Origin: Candidatus Kurthia intestinigallinarum
GTDB lineage: Bacteria; Bacillota; Bacilli; Bacillales_A; Planococcaceae
Assembly (NCBI RefSeq): GCF_003991225.1
Contig: NZ_JTFC01000039.1
Location: 1-64,000, forward strand
Reading direction: 5' to 3'
DNA: 64,000 nt
Shown: positions 55,288 through 64,000 of the stretch, one piece after another
How positions within the stretch are numbered: position 1 is the stretch's first letter
Layout of the letters: each line of letters opens with the position of its first letter
Position numbers and translations under genes: made by a program
Notes under the pieces: model-generated
The model's input: the letters and a program-made list of their open reading frames with translations, nothing else
Databases searched by the model: none
Told to the model about the DNA's origin: nothing

Positions 55288-56508
55288 TTAGTCAATTTCT
55301 AATTGCTTTGTTTCTTTTCCAAGCACAAGTACGGCAATAACGGCAAGCGCAATCGCAATTGCGAAAATCGTAAAAATTGGTCCGAGTCCATATCCTGCTG
55401 CTGTCAGTGAACCAACAACAAGTGGTCCAATAACGCCTCCCACTCGGCCGACACCAGCTGCTAGACCAACACCTGTACCGCGAATCATCGTCGGATAATT
55501 TTCTGGCGTATAAGCATACATTGCACCCCATGCACCTAAATTAAAGAAGGATAGTAGCATGCCAAACATCACAAGCATTGTCGCATCTGTCGCAAAACCA
55601 AAAGCTAACGCACTTAATGCTGTTCCCGTTAAATAAACGGCTAATACCCATTTACGCCCCATTTTTTCAATTAACCAAGCTGCTGTAAAATACCCTGGCA
55701 GCTGCGCTAATGTCATAATCAACACATATTCAAAGCTTTGAATTAAACTAAAGCCCTTCATGACCATCACACTTGGTAACCAAAGGAACATGCCGTAATA
55801 AGAAAACACCACCATAAACCAAAGCACCCACAGCATCGTTGTGGCACGGGCGTATTTTTTCGTCCATACGGTTTTAATGTTTTGCATCACGCTTGTACGT
55901 GCTTCTTTTGAAATGGCTTCATATTTCTTTGAGTCCGGCAATTTCACACGTAAATATACCGCGTAAAGTGCTGGTATCGCTGTCAGCACTAATGCCACGC
56001 GCCAGCCATATTCAGGGATAATAAAATAAGAAATAACTGCTGCTAAAATCCAGCCTGCTGCCCAAAAGCTTTCTAATAAAACGACGATTCGTCCACGTTC
56101 ATGTGGCTCAACACTTTCAGATACAAGTGTTGATGCTACCGGCAATTCGCCGCCAAGACCTGCGCCAATAATGAAGCGTAAAATTAAAAAGGCTGTTAAT
56201 GTCGTTGTGAAGGCAGATAGACCACTTGCTAATGAGAAAATCAAAAGCGTCCACATAAAGACATTTTTTCGGCCGTACTTATCTGCTAAAATCCCACAAA
56301 GTACAGCCCCTACTGCCATCCCTATTGAATTGACACTACCAATCCAACCCATTTGAGTTGGTGTCAAATTCCAGTCAACGGCAAGCGCTGCTACAACGAA
56401 CGATAAAATACCGACATCGAGCGCATCAAAAAGCCAACCGACACCCGCTGTTGCTAATAAACGATTACGCGTCATTGGCTTTGTTGCTGTTTCATTTTTT
56501 GTTGTCAT
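55288..56508 (-). CDS. niaP: NiaP-type niacin/nicotinate MFS permease
   Basis: 406 residues, 12 membrane segments. GWLFDALDVGILSFVVAAL, GLGGELPVASTLVSESVEP, FSYYGMFLWLPSVMVMKGFSLIQSFEYVL and SFFNLGAWGAMYAYTPENYP align very closely with B. subtilis NiaP (YceI). It imports nicotinate and related acids. ATG start; the gene is divergent from thrC. Confidence 0.9.
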   Translation of the reverse strand: MTTKNETATKPMTRNRLLATAGVGWLFDALDVGILSFVVAALAVDWNLTPTQMGWIGSVNSIGMAVGAVLCGILADKYGRKNVFMWTLLIFSLASGLSAFTTTLTAFLILRFIIGAGLGGELPVASTLVSESVEPHERGRIVVLLESFWAAGWILAAVISYFIIPEYGWRVALVLTAIPALYAVYLRVKLPDSKKYEAISKEARTSVMQNIKTVWTKKYARATTMLWVLWFMVVFSYYGMFLWLPSVMVMKGFSLIQSFEYVLIMTLAQLPGYFTAAWLIEKMGRKWVLAVYLTGTALSALAFGFATDATMLVMFGMLLSFFNLGAWGAMYAYTPENYPTMIRGTGVGLAAGVGRVGGVIGPLVVGSLTAAGYGLGPIFTIFAIAIALAVIAVLVLGKETKQLEID

Positions 56509-56723
56509 GTCACTCTTCCACCTGTCTTGTCACTAGTATACGCATAATATACACTTATTTTATTTTCGTGACAACATTTATTTTTTTCGAATTGTTCGGA
56601 AAATTTGTGCTATTCTAAAGGAATATAAAAGAATCTATTGAATCTATAGTTAATTAACGGTAAAATGTCTTTTATAGAAAAACAACTGTTTATTCAGTGC
56701 GAACAAAAAGGAGATTATTGCAT

Positions 56724-57776
56724 ATGTGGAAAGGCTTATTAGACAATTACAAAGAATACTTACCAATCACAGAAAATACACCAGCTCTAACACTTCACGA
56801 AGGTAACACACCTTTAATTCATTTAGAAACACTTTCTAAAGAGCTAGGTATTGAACTACATGTAAAATTCGAAGGCCTAAACCCAACAGGCTCATTCAAA
56901 GACCGCGGGATGGTTATGGCAGTAGCAAAAGCTATTGAAGAAGGTAGCAAATGCGTCATTTGTGCATCTACTGGTAATACATCTGCTGCGGCTGCTGCAT
57001 ATGCTGCTCGCGCTGGTATCCAAGCGCTTGTTGTTATTCCAAAAGGCAAAGTTGCTGCTGGTAAACTGGCACAAGCTTATATGTACGGCGCAAAAATCAT
57101 TGAAATCGACGGGAACTTTGACGAAGCGCTACAAGCGGTTCGTGATATTAGTGAAACAACGGATGTTGCACTTGTAAACTCAGTTAATCCATACCGTCTT
57201 GAAGGTCAAAAAACAGCAGCCTTTGAAGTATGTGATCAATTAGGTGATGCACCAGAAATCCTTGCAATTCCTGTAGGGAATGCTGGTAACATCAGCGCTT
57301 ACTGGAAAGGCTTCAAAGAATATAATGAGAAAAAAGGTACTCGTTTACCAAAAATGTTCGGCTTCGAAGCGGAAGGTGCTGCGGCAATCGTTCAAGGCGC
57401 ACCAATCGCTAATCCTGAAACAATCGCAACAGCTATTCGTATCGGGAATCCAGCGAGCTGGAAACTAGCAGAAGCTGCACGTGATGAATCAAACGGTAAA
57501 ATCGGTTCAGTTACAGATGAAGAAATCTTAAATGCTTATCGTCAAATCGCCGCAAAAGAGGGCGTATTTGCAGAGCCAGGCTCAGCCGCTTCAATTGCTG
57601 GTGTTATCCAATCTGTTGAAAATGGCTCAATTCCAAAAGGCAGCCAAGTCGTAGCAGTGCTGACTGGTAACGGCTTAAAAGACCCAGACACAGCAGTAAA
57701 AGCTTCTACAGTAGAAATGGTTTCACTTCCAAATGACGAAGATGAAATCCGTAAGTATATCGAGAGTGTACTGTAA
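56724..57776 (+). CDS. thrC: threonine synthase
   Basis: About 350 residues, PLP fold type II. The PLP lysine is in [10 protein letters not shown]; the phosphate loop is [13 protein letters not shown], and [18 protein letters not shown]-like motifs are seen. It converts O-phosphohomoserine to threonine. The start is ATG at 56724, 10 nt after AAAAGGAG; in-frame codons back to 56697 precede that site. The stop is 1 nt before thrB. The usual first gene, hom, is not upstream. Confidence 0.95.
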   Translation: MWKGLLDNYKEYLPITENTPALTLHEGNTPLIHLETLSKELGIELHVKFEGLNPTGSFKDRGMVMAVAKAIEEGSKCVICASTGNTSAAAAAYAARAGIQALVVIPKGKVAAGKLAQAYMYGAKIIEIDGNFDEALQAVRDISETTDVALVNSVNPYRLEGQKTAAFEVCDQLGDAPEILAIPVGNAGNISAYWKGFKEYNEKKGTRLPKMFGFEAEGAAAIVQGAPIANPETIATAIRIGNPASWKLAEAARDESNGKIGSVTDEEILNAYRQIAAKEGVFAEPGSAASIAGVIQSVENGSIPKGSQVVAVLTGNGLKDPDTAVKASTVEMVSLPNDEDEIRKYIESVL

Positions 57777-57777
57777 T

Positions 57778-58689
57778 ATGGCAAAGACTTGGTCAATTAC
57801 CGTACCTGGTAGTACAGCGAATCTAGGCCCTGGTTTTGACTCTATTGGTTTAGCACTTGGCCTTTATTTGAAACTAGAAGTGACGTTGCAAGATGAATGG
57901 GAATTTGAACATCATTCGGTGCATCTTCCTGAGAAATTCACTGTAGAAGAGCATCTTGTGTACACGGTCGCAAAGGAAGTTGCTGAACGCTTTGATGTCG
58001 AGCTACCGGGCTGTAAAATTGTTATGACAAGTGAATTACCACTTGCGCGTGGACTTGGTAGTTCAGCTTCTGCAATTGTTGCAGGAATTGAAGTAGCAAA
58101 TCAAGTATGTGAGCTGAATTTAACACTTGAGCAAAAATATACATTAGCTTCTCGCATTGAGGGCCATCCAGACAATGCTTCTGCCTCTGTTTGTGGAGGT
58201 CTTACGATCGGTGCAAGCTTACCAAACGGTGATCTTGAGTTAATTCATACACAGGATGTTCAAGCAGCATTCGCTGTTTTCATTCCAAACGTAGAATTAA
58301 AAACAGCGGAGGCACGTAAAGTATTACCGCCTCAGTATGATAAAGCATACGCAGTTCATGCTAGCGCCAACGCCAATATGCTAACGGCTGCACTATTAAC
58401 AAAGGATTATAAGCGCGCTGGTAAGTTTATGGAACATGATTTATTCCATGAACCTTTCCGTGCAAACTTAATTCCAAATTACCATGAGATTCGTCAAACA
58501 GCGAAAGATGCAGGCGCTTACGGTACAGCGATTAGCGGTGCTGGTCCGACTGTGATTTCTCTGTTACCGATTGAAAAAGTAACAGCTTTCGTTGAAAAAA
58601 TGAAGCCGCTATTCCCTACTTATGATATCCAGGCTGTTCGCGTGGATACAAAGGGTGTTCAAGTAGAAATTCATGAAACGATCAATTAA
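57778..58689 (+). CDS. thrB: homoserine kinase
   Basis: 303 residues, GHMP kinase. [16 protein letters not shown], the ATP loop [30 protein letters not shown], and [14 protein letters not shown]. It supplies phosphohomoserine to ThrC. The start is ATG at 57778, one base after the thrC stop (TAATATG); longer in-frame starts lie inside thrC and are rejected. Confidence 0.95.
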   Translation: MAKTWSITVPGSTANLGPGFDSIGLALGLYLKLEVTLQDEWEFEHHSVHLPEKFTVEEHLVYTVAKEVAERFDVELPGCKIVMTSELPLARGLGSSASAIVAGIEVANQVCELNLTLEQKYTLASRIEGHPDNASASVCGGLTIGASLPNGDLELIHTQDVQAAFAVFIPNVELKTAEARKVLPPQYDKAYAVHASANANMLTAALLTKDYKRAGKFMEHDLFHEPFRANLIPNYHEIRQTAKDAGAYGTAISGAGPTVISLLPIEKVTAFVEKMKPLFPTYDIQAVRVDTKGVQVEIHETIN

Positions 58690-58699
58690 ATTTTGAATT

Positions 58700-58737
58700 G
58701 ACGACAGGTTGCTATGATGCAATTTGTCGTCTTTTTT
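58700..58737 (+). terminator. terminator of thrCB
   Basis: GACGACA (58700-58706) pairs with TGTCGTC (58725-58731), followed by TTTTTT. Confidence 0.85.
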
Positions 58738-58758
58738 ATTTGTGCAAAATTTTTATAG

Positions 58759-58795
58759 TTGACTTTTCATTTCAGTTGTAACTATAATGGTTACA
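58759..58795 (+). promoter_or_regulatory. Rrf2 gene promoter with embedded operator
   Basis: TTGACT (58759-58764), 18 nt, TATAAT (58783-58788). The -10 box lies inside the perfect palindrome TGTAAC-TATAATG-GTTACA (58777-58795). Autorepression by the Rrf2 product is likely. Confidence 0.75.
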
Positions 58796-58821
58796 TCAAA
58801 TACATGTGGTGGTGAAAAACG

Positions 58822-59232
58822 ATGGTGAACAGTCGTTTTGCCGTTGCAATTCATATTTTATCATTGATTGCTACTACTTCTGATAAAGCTCTTTTAACGT
58901 CAGATTTTATTGCTGGTAGCGTCAATACAAACCCTGTTGTGGTCCGCAGAATTAGCAGCCTTTTAAAAAAGGCAGGTTTAATTTCATCAAGGAAGGGAAT
59001 TTCTGGTTATGAGCTTACTAAAAAACCTGAAGACATTTCCTTATATGATATTTACCGTGCTGTAGAAGAGCCTAAAGAATTATTCGCTATTCATCAGGCA
59101 CCTAATCCAGCTTGCTCAGTTGGTAGACAAATCGGTACAACCTTAACGGATGTTTTCGGTTCAGTACAACAGGCGATGGAAAATGAATTGCGCTCGCAAA
59201 CTTTACAGAGCATATTAGATCGCCTGAAATAA
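58822..59232 (+). CDS. Rrf2-family regulator (YwnA-like)
   Basis: 136 residues. The winged helix (SRFAVAIHILSLIATT, SVNTNPVVVRRISSLLKKAGLISSRKG) is strongly like B. subtilis YwnA. The C-terminal part keeps one Cys (NPACSVGRQ), not the three of Fe-S Rrf2 proteins, so it is unlikely to bind an Fe-S cluster. ATG start after GGTGGTG. The next gene carries a near copy of its operator. Confidence 0.9.
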   Translation: MVNSRFAVAIHILSLIATTSDKALLTSDFIAGSVNTNPVVVRRISSLLKKAGLISSRKGISGYELTKKPEDISLYDIYRAVEEPKELFAIHQAPNPACSVGRQIGTTLTDVFGSVQQAMENELRSQTLQSILDRLK

Positions 59233-59256
59233 TGCGATCTTTATTTTCACCCTACC

Positions 59257-59275
59257 TGTAACTGAAATGATTACA
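59257..59275 (+). promoter_or_regulatory. Rrf2 operator before the NAD(P)-binding gene
   Basis: TGTAAC-TGAAATG-ATTACA, a 19-bp near copy of the site at 58777-58795, with one mismatched pair. It lies just upstream of the ribosome site of the gene at 59300. Confidence 0.65.
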
Positions 59276-59299
59276 ACTTATATTAGGAGGAATTTTATT

Positions 59300-59956
59300 A
59301 TGAAAATCGGTGTTATTGGCGCAACAGGTAAAGCAGGAAACAAAATTTTAAAAGAGGCAAATAAACGTAACCATGATGTCACAGCAATCGTGCGTGATGC
59401 ATCTAAATTAAAACAAAAAGATATTCCGGCAATCGTTGGCGATGTATTCGACTTAACAACAGAAGATGTAAAAGACTTTGATGTTGTCATCAATGCATTT
59501 GGTGCACCATTCGGTAAAGAAGAATTACACGTTACTGCTGGTCGTCATTTAATCGATATTTTCTCACCAATTGATACACGCTTAATCGTTGTTGGTGGTG
59601 CAGGTAGTCTCTATGTTGATGACGAGCAAACGACGAAATTAATCGATACACCTGAATTCCCGAAAGAATTCGTTCCAACAGCTGCTAATCAAGCTCAAAA
59701 CTTAGAAGATTTAAAAGCATCTACTGTAAACTATACATTTGTCAGCCCTTCTGCTGTATTTGACCCAGACGGTAACCGTACAGGCAACTATATTTTAGGT
59801 ACAGATAAATTACTAGTGAACAATGAGGGTGATAGCTATGTATCCTATGCAGACTTTGCTGTGGCACTTTTAGATGAGGTTGAAACACCAGCATTTGAAA
59901 AACAACGCTTCACAGTCGCATCAGATAAAGGCGTGTCAATTCCAAATCCTCTATAA
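59300..59956 (+). CDS. NAD(P)-binding oxidoreductase (YwnB-like)
   Basis: 218 residues. The NmrA/atypical SDR fold opens with IGVIGATGKAGNKILKEA, the nucleotide-binding Gly-rich loop; VVINAFGAPFGKEELHV and LIVVGGAGSLYVDD follow. The B. subtilis pair ywnA-ywnB has the same order. Substrate unknown. The start is ATG at 59300, 9 nt after AGGAGG; a longer frame from 59267 overlaps the ribosome site. Confidence 0.88.
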   Translation: MKIGVIGATGKAGNKILKEANKRNHDVTAIVRDASKLKQKDIPAIVGDVFDLTTEDVKDFDVVINAFGAPFGKEELHVTAGRHLIDIFSPIDTRLIVVGGAGSLYVDDEQTTKLIDTPEFPKEFVPTAANQAQNLEDLKASTVNYTFVSPSAVFDPDGNRTGNYILGTDKLLVNNEGDSYVSYADFAVALLDEVETPAFEKQRFTVASDKGVSIPNPL

Positions 59957-60003
59957 TTACTAGCGATCAACAGACAGGTTTAGCTAAAATAAATGAACAA
60001 ATA

Positions 60004-60040
60004 AAAAAGGAATCGTGTTTTTTTGGCACGATTCCTTTTT
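60004..60040. terminator. bidirectional terminator before the ZIP gene stop
   Basis: AAAAAGGAATCGTG...CACGATTCCTTTTT hairpin between convergent genes. Confidence 0.88.
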
Positions 60041-60042
60041 AT

Positions 60043-60852
60043 TTAAGCTAGTAACAATAAACTTACAGCCATAACCGCCATACCGAGTACGACGCCATAA
60101 ATCGATGTATGTGTCTCGTCATATTCGCGTGCGGCGGGTAATAATTCATCTAATGAAATAAAGACCATAATCCCTGCGACACCGGCAAAAATCACGCCAA
60201 ACATCGTATCTGTTAAAAATGGCATTAAAATTAAATAGGCAACAATTGCCCCTAATGGCTCTGATAAACCGGATAGGAAGGATAAATTAAAGGCGCGTTT
60301 GCGGTCCCCTGTCGCATAGTACAACGGTACAGCAACGGCAATCCCCTCTGGAATATTATGAATGGCAACGGCAATCGCGATTGCAAAGCCAAGTTGTGGA
60401 TCTTCAAGCGCGGACATAAACGTCGCGATTCCTTCAGGGAAGTTATGAATCGCAATCGCTAGTGCTGTGAAGACACCCATCTTTTTAAGCTTCGTAAATT
60501 CTGCAGCAGATGGCTCACGCTGTAAATCCTCTACTTTTTTAACTTCATGCGGATTTTCCGCATTCGGGATTAATCGGTCAATTAACGCGATCAATAGCAT
60601 ACCACCAAAGAAGCCCATAACGGTATACGCATATCCCTGTGTCTCACCTACTGCAGCTGTTAATGAATCTTTTGCCTTCACAAAAATTTCTACAAGAGAT
60701 ACATAAATCATAACCCCTGCTGAAAAACCAAGGGCAAATGATAAGAATTTTGTATTTGTGCGAGACGTAAAAAACGCCACTAAACTACCTAATCCAGTCG
60801 CCAAACCTGCAAATAACGTTAATGCAAGGGCGTATAAAACGGCTGAATCCAC
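60043..60852 (-). CDS. zupT: ZIP-family metal transporter (ZupT-like)
   Basis: 269 residues, eight membrane segments. Metal-site signatures are ALAIAIHNFPEGIATF and AVAIHNIPEGIAVAVPLYY in helices 4-5. ZIP proteins take up Zn, Mn or Fe. GTG start after AGAGGTGA. Its promoter carries an MntR-like operator, so Mn may be a substrate; the symbol follows the Zn-named family and is only a family call. Confidence 0.87.
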   Translation of the reverse strand: MDSAVLYALALTLFAGLATGLGSLVAFFTSRTNTKFLSFALGFSAGVMIYVSLVEIFVKAKDSLTAAVGETQGYAYTVMGFFGGMLLIALIDRLIPNAENPHEVKKVEDLQREPSAAEFTKLKKMGVFTALAIAIHNFPEGIATFMSALEDPQLGFAIAIAVAIHNIPEGIAVAVPLYYATGDRKRAFNLSFLSGLSEPLGAIVAYLILMPFLTDTMFGVIFAGVAGIMVFISLDELLPAAREYDETHTSIYGVVLGMAVMAVSLLLLA

Positions 60853-60887
60853 TTCATCACCTCTTCTTATTAAACTTTATTGTTTTC

Positions 60888-60920
60888 AGTATACCAAAAA
60901 AGTTTCTTTAAGGAAACTTT
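60888..60920 (-). promoter_or_regulatory. MntR-like operator at the ZIP gene promoter
   Basis: The inverted repeat AAAGTTTC-N6-GAAACTTT (60899-60920) contains TTTAAGGAAACT, close to the B. subtilis MntR box I remember (TTTGCCTTAAGGAAACT). The -10 box TATACT (minus strand, 60888-60893) lies 5 nt downstream, so the repeat covers the spacer and -35. Confidence 0.62.
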
Positions 60921-61021
60921 AATTTATGCAAAATCTGCATTAAATCCATAAAAATGATTCGTTGTTTTTATTTTTTAAAACGGCTTACAATAAAAGGACA
61001 CCTGATTAAAGGAGTTTTTAT

Positions 61022-62206
61022 ATGGCCTATATACAAAAAGGAACGAAAGCATTTCGCAATGCCAACCTTGCATTATTCGCGGGAGCATTTAGTACGTATG
61101 CAAATCTTTATATGACACAGCCTATCTTACCTGCACTCTCCAAACAATTTGGTGTTTCACCAACGGTCGCAAGTTTGTCGCTATCGTTAACGACGTTGAC
61201 GCTTGCGATTGCGATGCTTTTGACAGGTTCCTTATCAGAAGCATGGGGTCGAAAACCAATTATGACGTTTTCGATGATTGCGGTCGGTATTTTATCACTC
61301 GCCATTGGCTTCGCACCAAATTTTGAATCTTTACTCGTACTACGCGTCATTCAAGGGGTCGTCTTTGCTGGACTTCCCGCAATTGCGATGGCGTATTTAG
61401 CAGAGGAAATGGAGCCGTCGAGCCTCGGTGCTGCGATGGGCTTATATATTAGTGGCAATTCCATCGGTGGCTTATCCGGTCGAGTGATCATGGGCTCGAT
61501 GACAGATGTATTTAACTGGCATATTGCGATGGTTTCCATTGGCGTTGTCAGTATTTTACTCGCTATCGCATTTTATTTTTTATTACCAAAATCACAACAC
61601 TTTATTCCACAAAAACTTGCCTTTAAACCATTATTCAAATCGATGATGGCACATTTAAAAGACCGCGCATTACTCATGTTATTTGCGCTCGGCTTCTTAT
61701 TAATGGGCGCGTTTGTCACCTTATATAACTATGTGGGCTTCCAATTAATCGAGCCACCGTATTCGCTTAGCCAAACGGTTGTCGGCTTTATATTTCTACT
61801 TTATTTAGTCGGGACTTTTAGCTCGACTTTTATGGGGAAACTTGCGGATTCACATGGCCGCTTTTCGATTATTTTAATTGCCTTTAGCCTAATGATTGCT
61901 GGCGCATTGCTAACATTAAACGGCTGGCTCATTATTAAAATTTTAGGCATTGCCCTTTTCACATTCGGTTTCTTCGGAGGGCATTCTATCGCAAGTGGCT
62001 GGGTTGGTGCACGTGCTACGCATGATAAGGCACAGGCATCCTCACTGTATTTATTTTTCTATTATGTCGGTTCTAGCATTGGTGGTACAGTTGGTGGCTT
62101 ATTTTTCACTGGCTTTGGCTGGAGTGGTGTCATCAGTATGATTATGGTGTTCTTACTAATCGGCATACTCATTACTATCTTTTTAAATCGCTATACGACT
62201 AATTAA
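61022..62206 (+). CDS. MFS transporter (YnfM/AraJ-like)
   Basis: 394 residues, 12 membrane segments. LTGSLSEAWGRKPIMTFS (motif A-like) and AGLPAIAMAYLAEEM; a second motif occurs at LADSHGRFSIILIA. The subfamily resembles putative drug or sugar efflux carriers; substrate unknown. ATG start after AAAGGAG. It ends directly on repeat copy E. Confidence 0.87.
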   Translation: MAYIQKGTKAFRNANLALFAGAFSTYANLYMTQPILPALSKQFGVSPTVASLSLSLTTLTLAIAMLLTGSLSEAWGRKPIMTFSMIAVGILSLAIGFAPNFESLLVLRVIQGVVFAGLPAIAMAYLAEEMEPSSLGAAMGLYISGNSIGGLSGRVIMGSMTDVFNWHIAMVSIGVVSILLAIAFYFLLPKSQHFIPQKLAFKPLFKSMMAHLKDRALLMLFALGFLLMGAFVTLYNYVGFQLIEPPYSLSQTVVGFIFLLYLVGTFSSTFMGKLADSHGRFSIILIAFSLMIAGALLTLNGWLIIKILGIALFTFGFFGGHSIASGWVGARATHDKAQASSLYLFFYYVGSSIGGTVGGLFFTGFGWSGVISMIMVFLLIGILITIFLNRYTTN

Positions 62207-62348
62207 AAAAGAGGCTGGGACAAGACACGCCATTTTCCTTTTTTAGCGTTCGCAATGAAAAACCGGAACCGCGCCACTGCGCGATTCCGGTTTTTCTTAT
62301 GCTCATAGGAGCGGTTGTTTTTACACGTATATCTCAGCCTCTTTTTTT
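62205..62348. repeat. ~140-bp nested-palindrome repeat, copy E (inverted)
   Basis: Same orientation as copy D: left arm AAAAGAGGCTGGGACAAGAC, TTTAGCGTTCGCAATG, inner hairpin AAAAACCGGAACCGCGC-CACT-GCGCGATTCCGGTTTTT, right arm CTCAGCCTCTTTTTTT. It overlaps the stop codons of both convergent neighbours. Confidence 0.9.
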
Positions 62349-62934
62349 ACGCTTTTTTTCTTGTGCGCATGTACCAATAAACAACGAGCATAAAGAACGC
62401 AAAGCCAAGTGACCAGCCACCGAGTACATCACTCATAAAGTGACGTGACCCTGCAACACGAGATAACCCCACAAGGAATGTGCCAAGCCCCGCAACAAAA
62501 AAGGCGATACGTTTTTTCGTCTTAGACATACCTGATGTAATTAAAAATGCGGTCGTCATCATATAGAGCATCGACAGCATCGAATGGCCTGACGGGAAAC
62601 TGTATGATGTCAATTGATCCGGAATAATTGGACGTGGGCGTTCTATAAGAAATTTGAGCCCTTGGTTAATAATTGTGCCACCAATAAAAGTGAACAGCAC
62701 GAATGTCATTTTGCGATAGCGTTTTTTCGCTATAAAATAGGCAACTAATATAACCCCGACTATAACAACAAACCAAGTCTCCCCTAGGTAATGAAAAAAT
62801 TCTAAAAAGGAATTACCCCCAAATAGCTGCTCTCCAAAAGAATCGATATTTCGAATCGCTTCCGTATCAAGCGCAATCCAAATACTTATAAAAACAACTA
62901 AAGCGATAAACGCTAAAATATTATAAATAATCAA
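62347..62934 (-). CDS. PAP2-family membrane phosphatase
   Basis: 195 residues, five or six membrane segments. The three PAP2 motifs are present: KFLIERPRP, SFPSGHS and SRVAGSRHFMSDVLGGW. Such enzymes dephosphorylate undecaprenyl pyrophosphate or phosphatidyl-type lipids. TTG start after AAAGGAGG. Confidence 0.9.
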   Translation of the reverse strand: MIIYNILAFIALVVFISIWIALDTEAIRNIDSFGEQLFGGNSFLEFFHYLGETWFVVIVGVILVAYFIAKKRYRKMTFVLFTFIGGTIINQGLKFLIERPRPIIPDQLTSYSFPSGHSMLSMLYMMTTAFLITSGMSKTKKRIAFFVAGLGTFLVGLSRVAGSRHFMSDVLGGWSLGFAFFMLVVYWYMRTRKKA

Positions 62935-63005
62935 TTTGATTCCTCCTTTATCCTATTGTCTAATTTTCAGAATTCATTGTAAACTAATAAAAAGGAGTGT
63001 TTAGG

Positions 63006-64000
63006 ATGCATTATGATGTAATTGTGATAGGAGCAGGTTCAATGGGCATGGCTGCAGGCTATCAATTAGCGAAGGCCGGCAAGCATGTTTTAGTCATAGA
63101 CCGCTATAACCCACCACATGACCAGGCGAGCCATCACGGCGAAACACGTATTATTCGCTATGCATATGGTGAAGGAGAAAACTATGTACCGCTACTACTT
63201 CGTGCGCGCGAATTATGGGCCGAGCTTGAAAAAGAAGTACATAAGGAATTACTCGTACAAGTTGGGACAATTAATGTGAGTCGTAAAGAGAGTACCTTTA
63301 TGCAAAATGTCATCAAAAGTGCAGAGCAGTACGCATTACCACTCGAAATTCTTACGGCCGACCAAACGATGAAACGCTTCCCAGGCATGTATGTGCCAGA
63401 AGATTTCGTTAGTTGCTTCGAGCCTACTGCTGGCTTTTTACGTGTGGAAGATTGTGTGCAGGCATATCGTGACCGAGCTGTTCATTATGGTGCTACAGTA
63501 CTTGTCAATACACCAGTCGTACGCATTGTACCACAGGAGCAGCACATAGAAGTGCACACCAAGTCGTCTGTCCACACCGCAAATCAAATTATTATTACAA
63601 CGGGTGCTTGGGCAAAAGAAGTGCTACAAGAAGTAGACGTAGACTTACCGGTGACACCAACGCGTAAAACCTTTGCTTGGTACGAGGCAGATGACGCCCT
63701 TTACGGCAATGCGCATTATCCGACATTTGGCTATGAATTAGACGATGCCTTTTATTATGGCTTCCCTAATGACAACGGTGCCGGCTTAAAGGTTGGCCGT
63801 CACGATGGCGGCGATGCACTAGACCCAAATGGTGTGCGCGAGGAATTTAATGATGCGGATGCAGCAGATTTAACACGCTTTTTAGATTATTATATGCCAC
63901 AGCATGGACCGCTAAAATTCGGCAAAACATGTATGTATGCGATGACACCAGATGAAGATTTTATTATCGATCAGCATCCGGATGATGCAAGGATTCATAT
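63006..64000 (+). CDS. solA: N-methyl-L-tryptophan/monomeric sarcosine oxidase-like flavoenzyme, 3' end outside
   Basis: At least 331 residues, open at the window edge. The FAD-binding loop is VIGAGSMGMAAGYQLAKAGKHVLVID at the N-terminus, and SHHGETRIIRYAYGEGENYVPL follows, as in the SolA/MSOX family. KTCMYAMTPDEDFIIDQHP near residue 310 contains the Cys that binds FAD covalently. It oxidises N-methyl amino acids, releasing formaldehyde and H2O2; the substrate is uncertain. ATG start 8 nt after AAGGAG. Confidence 0.9.
   Translation, partial: MHYDVIVIGAGSMGMAAGYQLAKAGKHVLVIDRYNPPHDQASHHGETRIIRYAYGEGENYVPLLLRARELWAELEKEVHKELLVQVGTINVSRKESTFMQNVIKSAEQYALPLEILTADQTMKRFPGMYVPEDFVSCFEPTAGFLRVEDCVQAYRDRAVHYGATVLVNTPVVRIVPQEQHIEVHTKSSVHTANQIIITTGAWAKEVLQEVDVDLPVTPTRKTFAWYEADDALYGNAHYPTFGYELDDAFYYGFPNDNGAGLKVGRHDGGDALDPNGVREEFNDADAADLTRFLDYYMPQHGPLKFGKTCMYAMTPDEDFIIDQHPDDARIH

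Noticed and set aside
56509-56723. T-box or other amino-acid leader before thrC
   Set aside because: The gap is about 215 bases and shared with divergent niaP; no T-box core or leader terminator was seen.

Overview
The window looks like a chromosome segment of a low-GC, Gram-positive Bacillales bacterium, most likely of the Planococcaceae/Caryophanaceae (Solibacillus or Lysinibacillus type). The evidence is a complete rsbR-S-T-U-V-W-sigB-rsbX stress module flanked by alr-mazEF and tex-sprT, next to acpS, a rhomboid protease, the ydbS/ydbT pair, cshA, murF and ddl. This is nearly the Bacillus subtilis gene order. Strong AGGAGG ribosome sites and frequent GTG/TTG starts fit. The genus assignment is inference. 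I saw no phage, insertion sequence or CRISPR array.

Layout. 1-1.5 kb: the 5' end of a 16S rRNA gene (minus strand, cut by the window edge), preceded by nine tRNA genes behind one strong promoter. 1.5-9 kb: sprT, tex and the sigma-B partner-switching operon. 9-21.5 kb: mazEF, alr, acpS, rhomboid, ydbST, cshA (with a long leader holding a terminator-like hairpin), murF, ddl and a SEDS glycosyltransferase, i.e. cell-wall and core functions. 22-31 kb: efflux, cystine uptake, cardiolipin synthase, two M15 peptidases, a second YidC and an AraC regulator. 31-35.6 kb: a LytTR regulator, a CoA-transferase, a protein with a triple internal repeat and a TetR regulator. 35.8-49.3 kb: mixed, but with a quinone/electrophile-response set (MhqO-, CatE- and AzoR-like enzymes, YceI, a YodB/CatR-like HxlR regulator, a DsbA/FrnE protein), plus mntR, cvfB, fluoride exporters, exoA, murB and ppaC. 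49.5-56.5 kb: an N-acylamino-acid racemase/M20 deacylase pair, glycerol uptake and kinase, and a niacin-type permease. 56.7-64 kb: thrC-thrB, an Rrf2 regulator with its NAD(P)-binding target, a ZIP metal transporter, MFS, PAP2 and an N-methyltryptophan/sarcosine-oxidase-like gene cut by the right edge.

The most interesting non-coding signals are as follows. (1) A family of five ~140-bp nested-palindrome repeats; four sit exactly between convergent genes and the fifth abuts the murF stop. (2) Three 16-bp MhqR-type palindromes (two close copies, one looser), each at a recognisable promoter, in front of mhqO-, yceI- and azoR-like genes. (3) Two TTAC-N5-GTAA sites framing the catE promoter beside its HxlR regulator. 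(4) A TGTAAC-N7-GTTACA palindrome containing the -10 box of the Rrf2 gene, with a near copy before its partner gene. (5) An MntR-like operator at the ZIP gene promoter, with mntR in the same window. (6) Two perfect DnaA boxes 31 bp apart in a small intergenic gap. (7) A probable premature terminator in the cshA leader. All regulatory assignments are read from sequence by eye and are inference.
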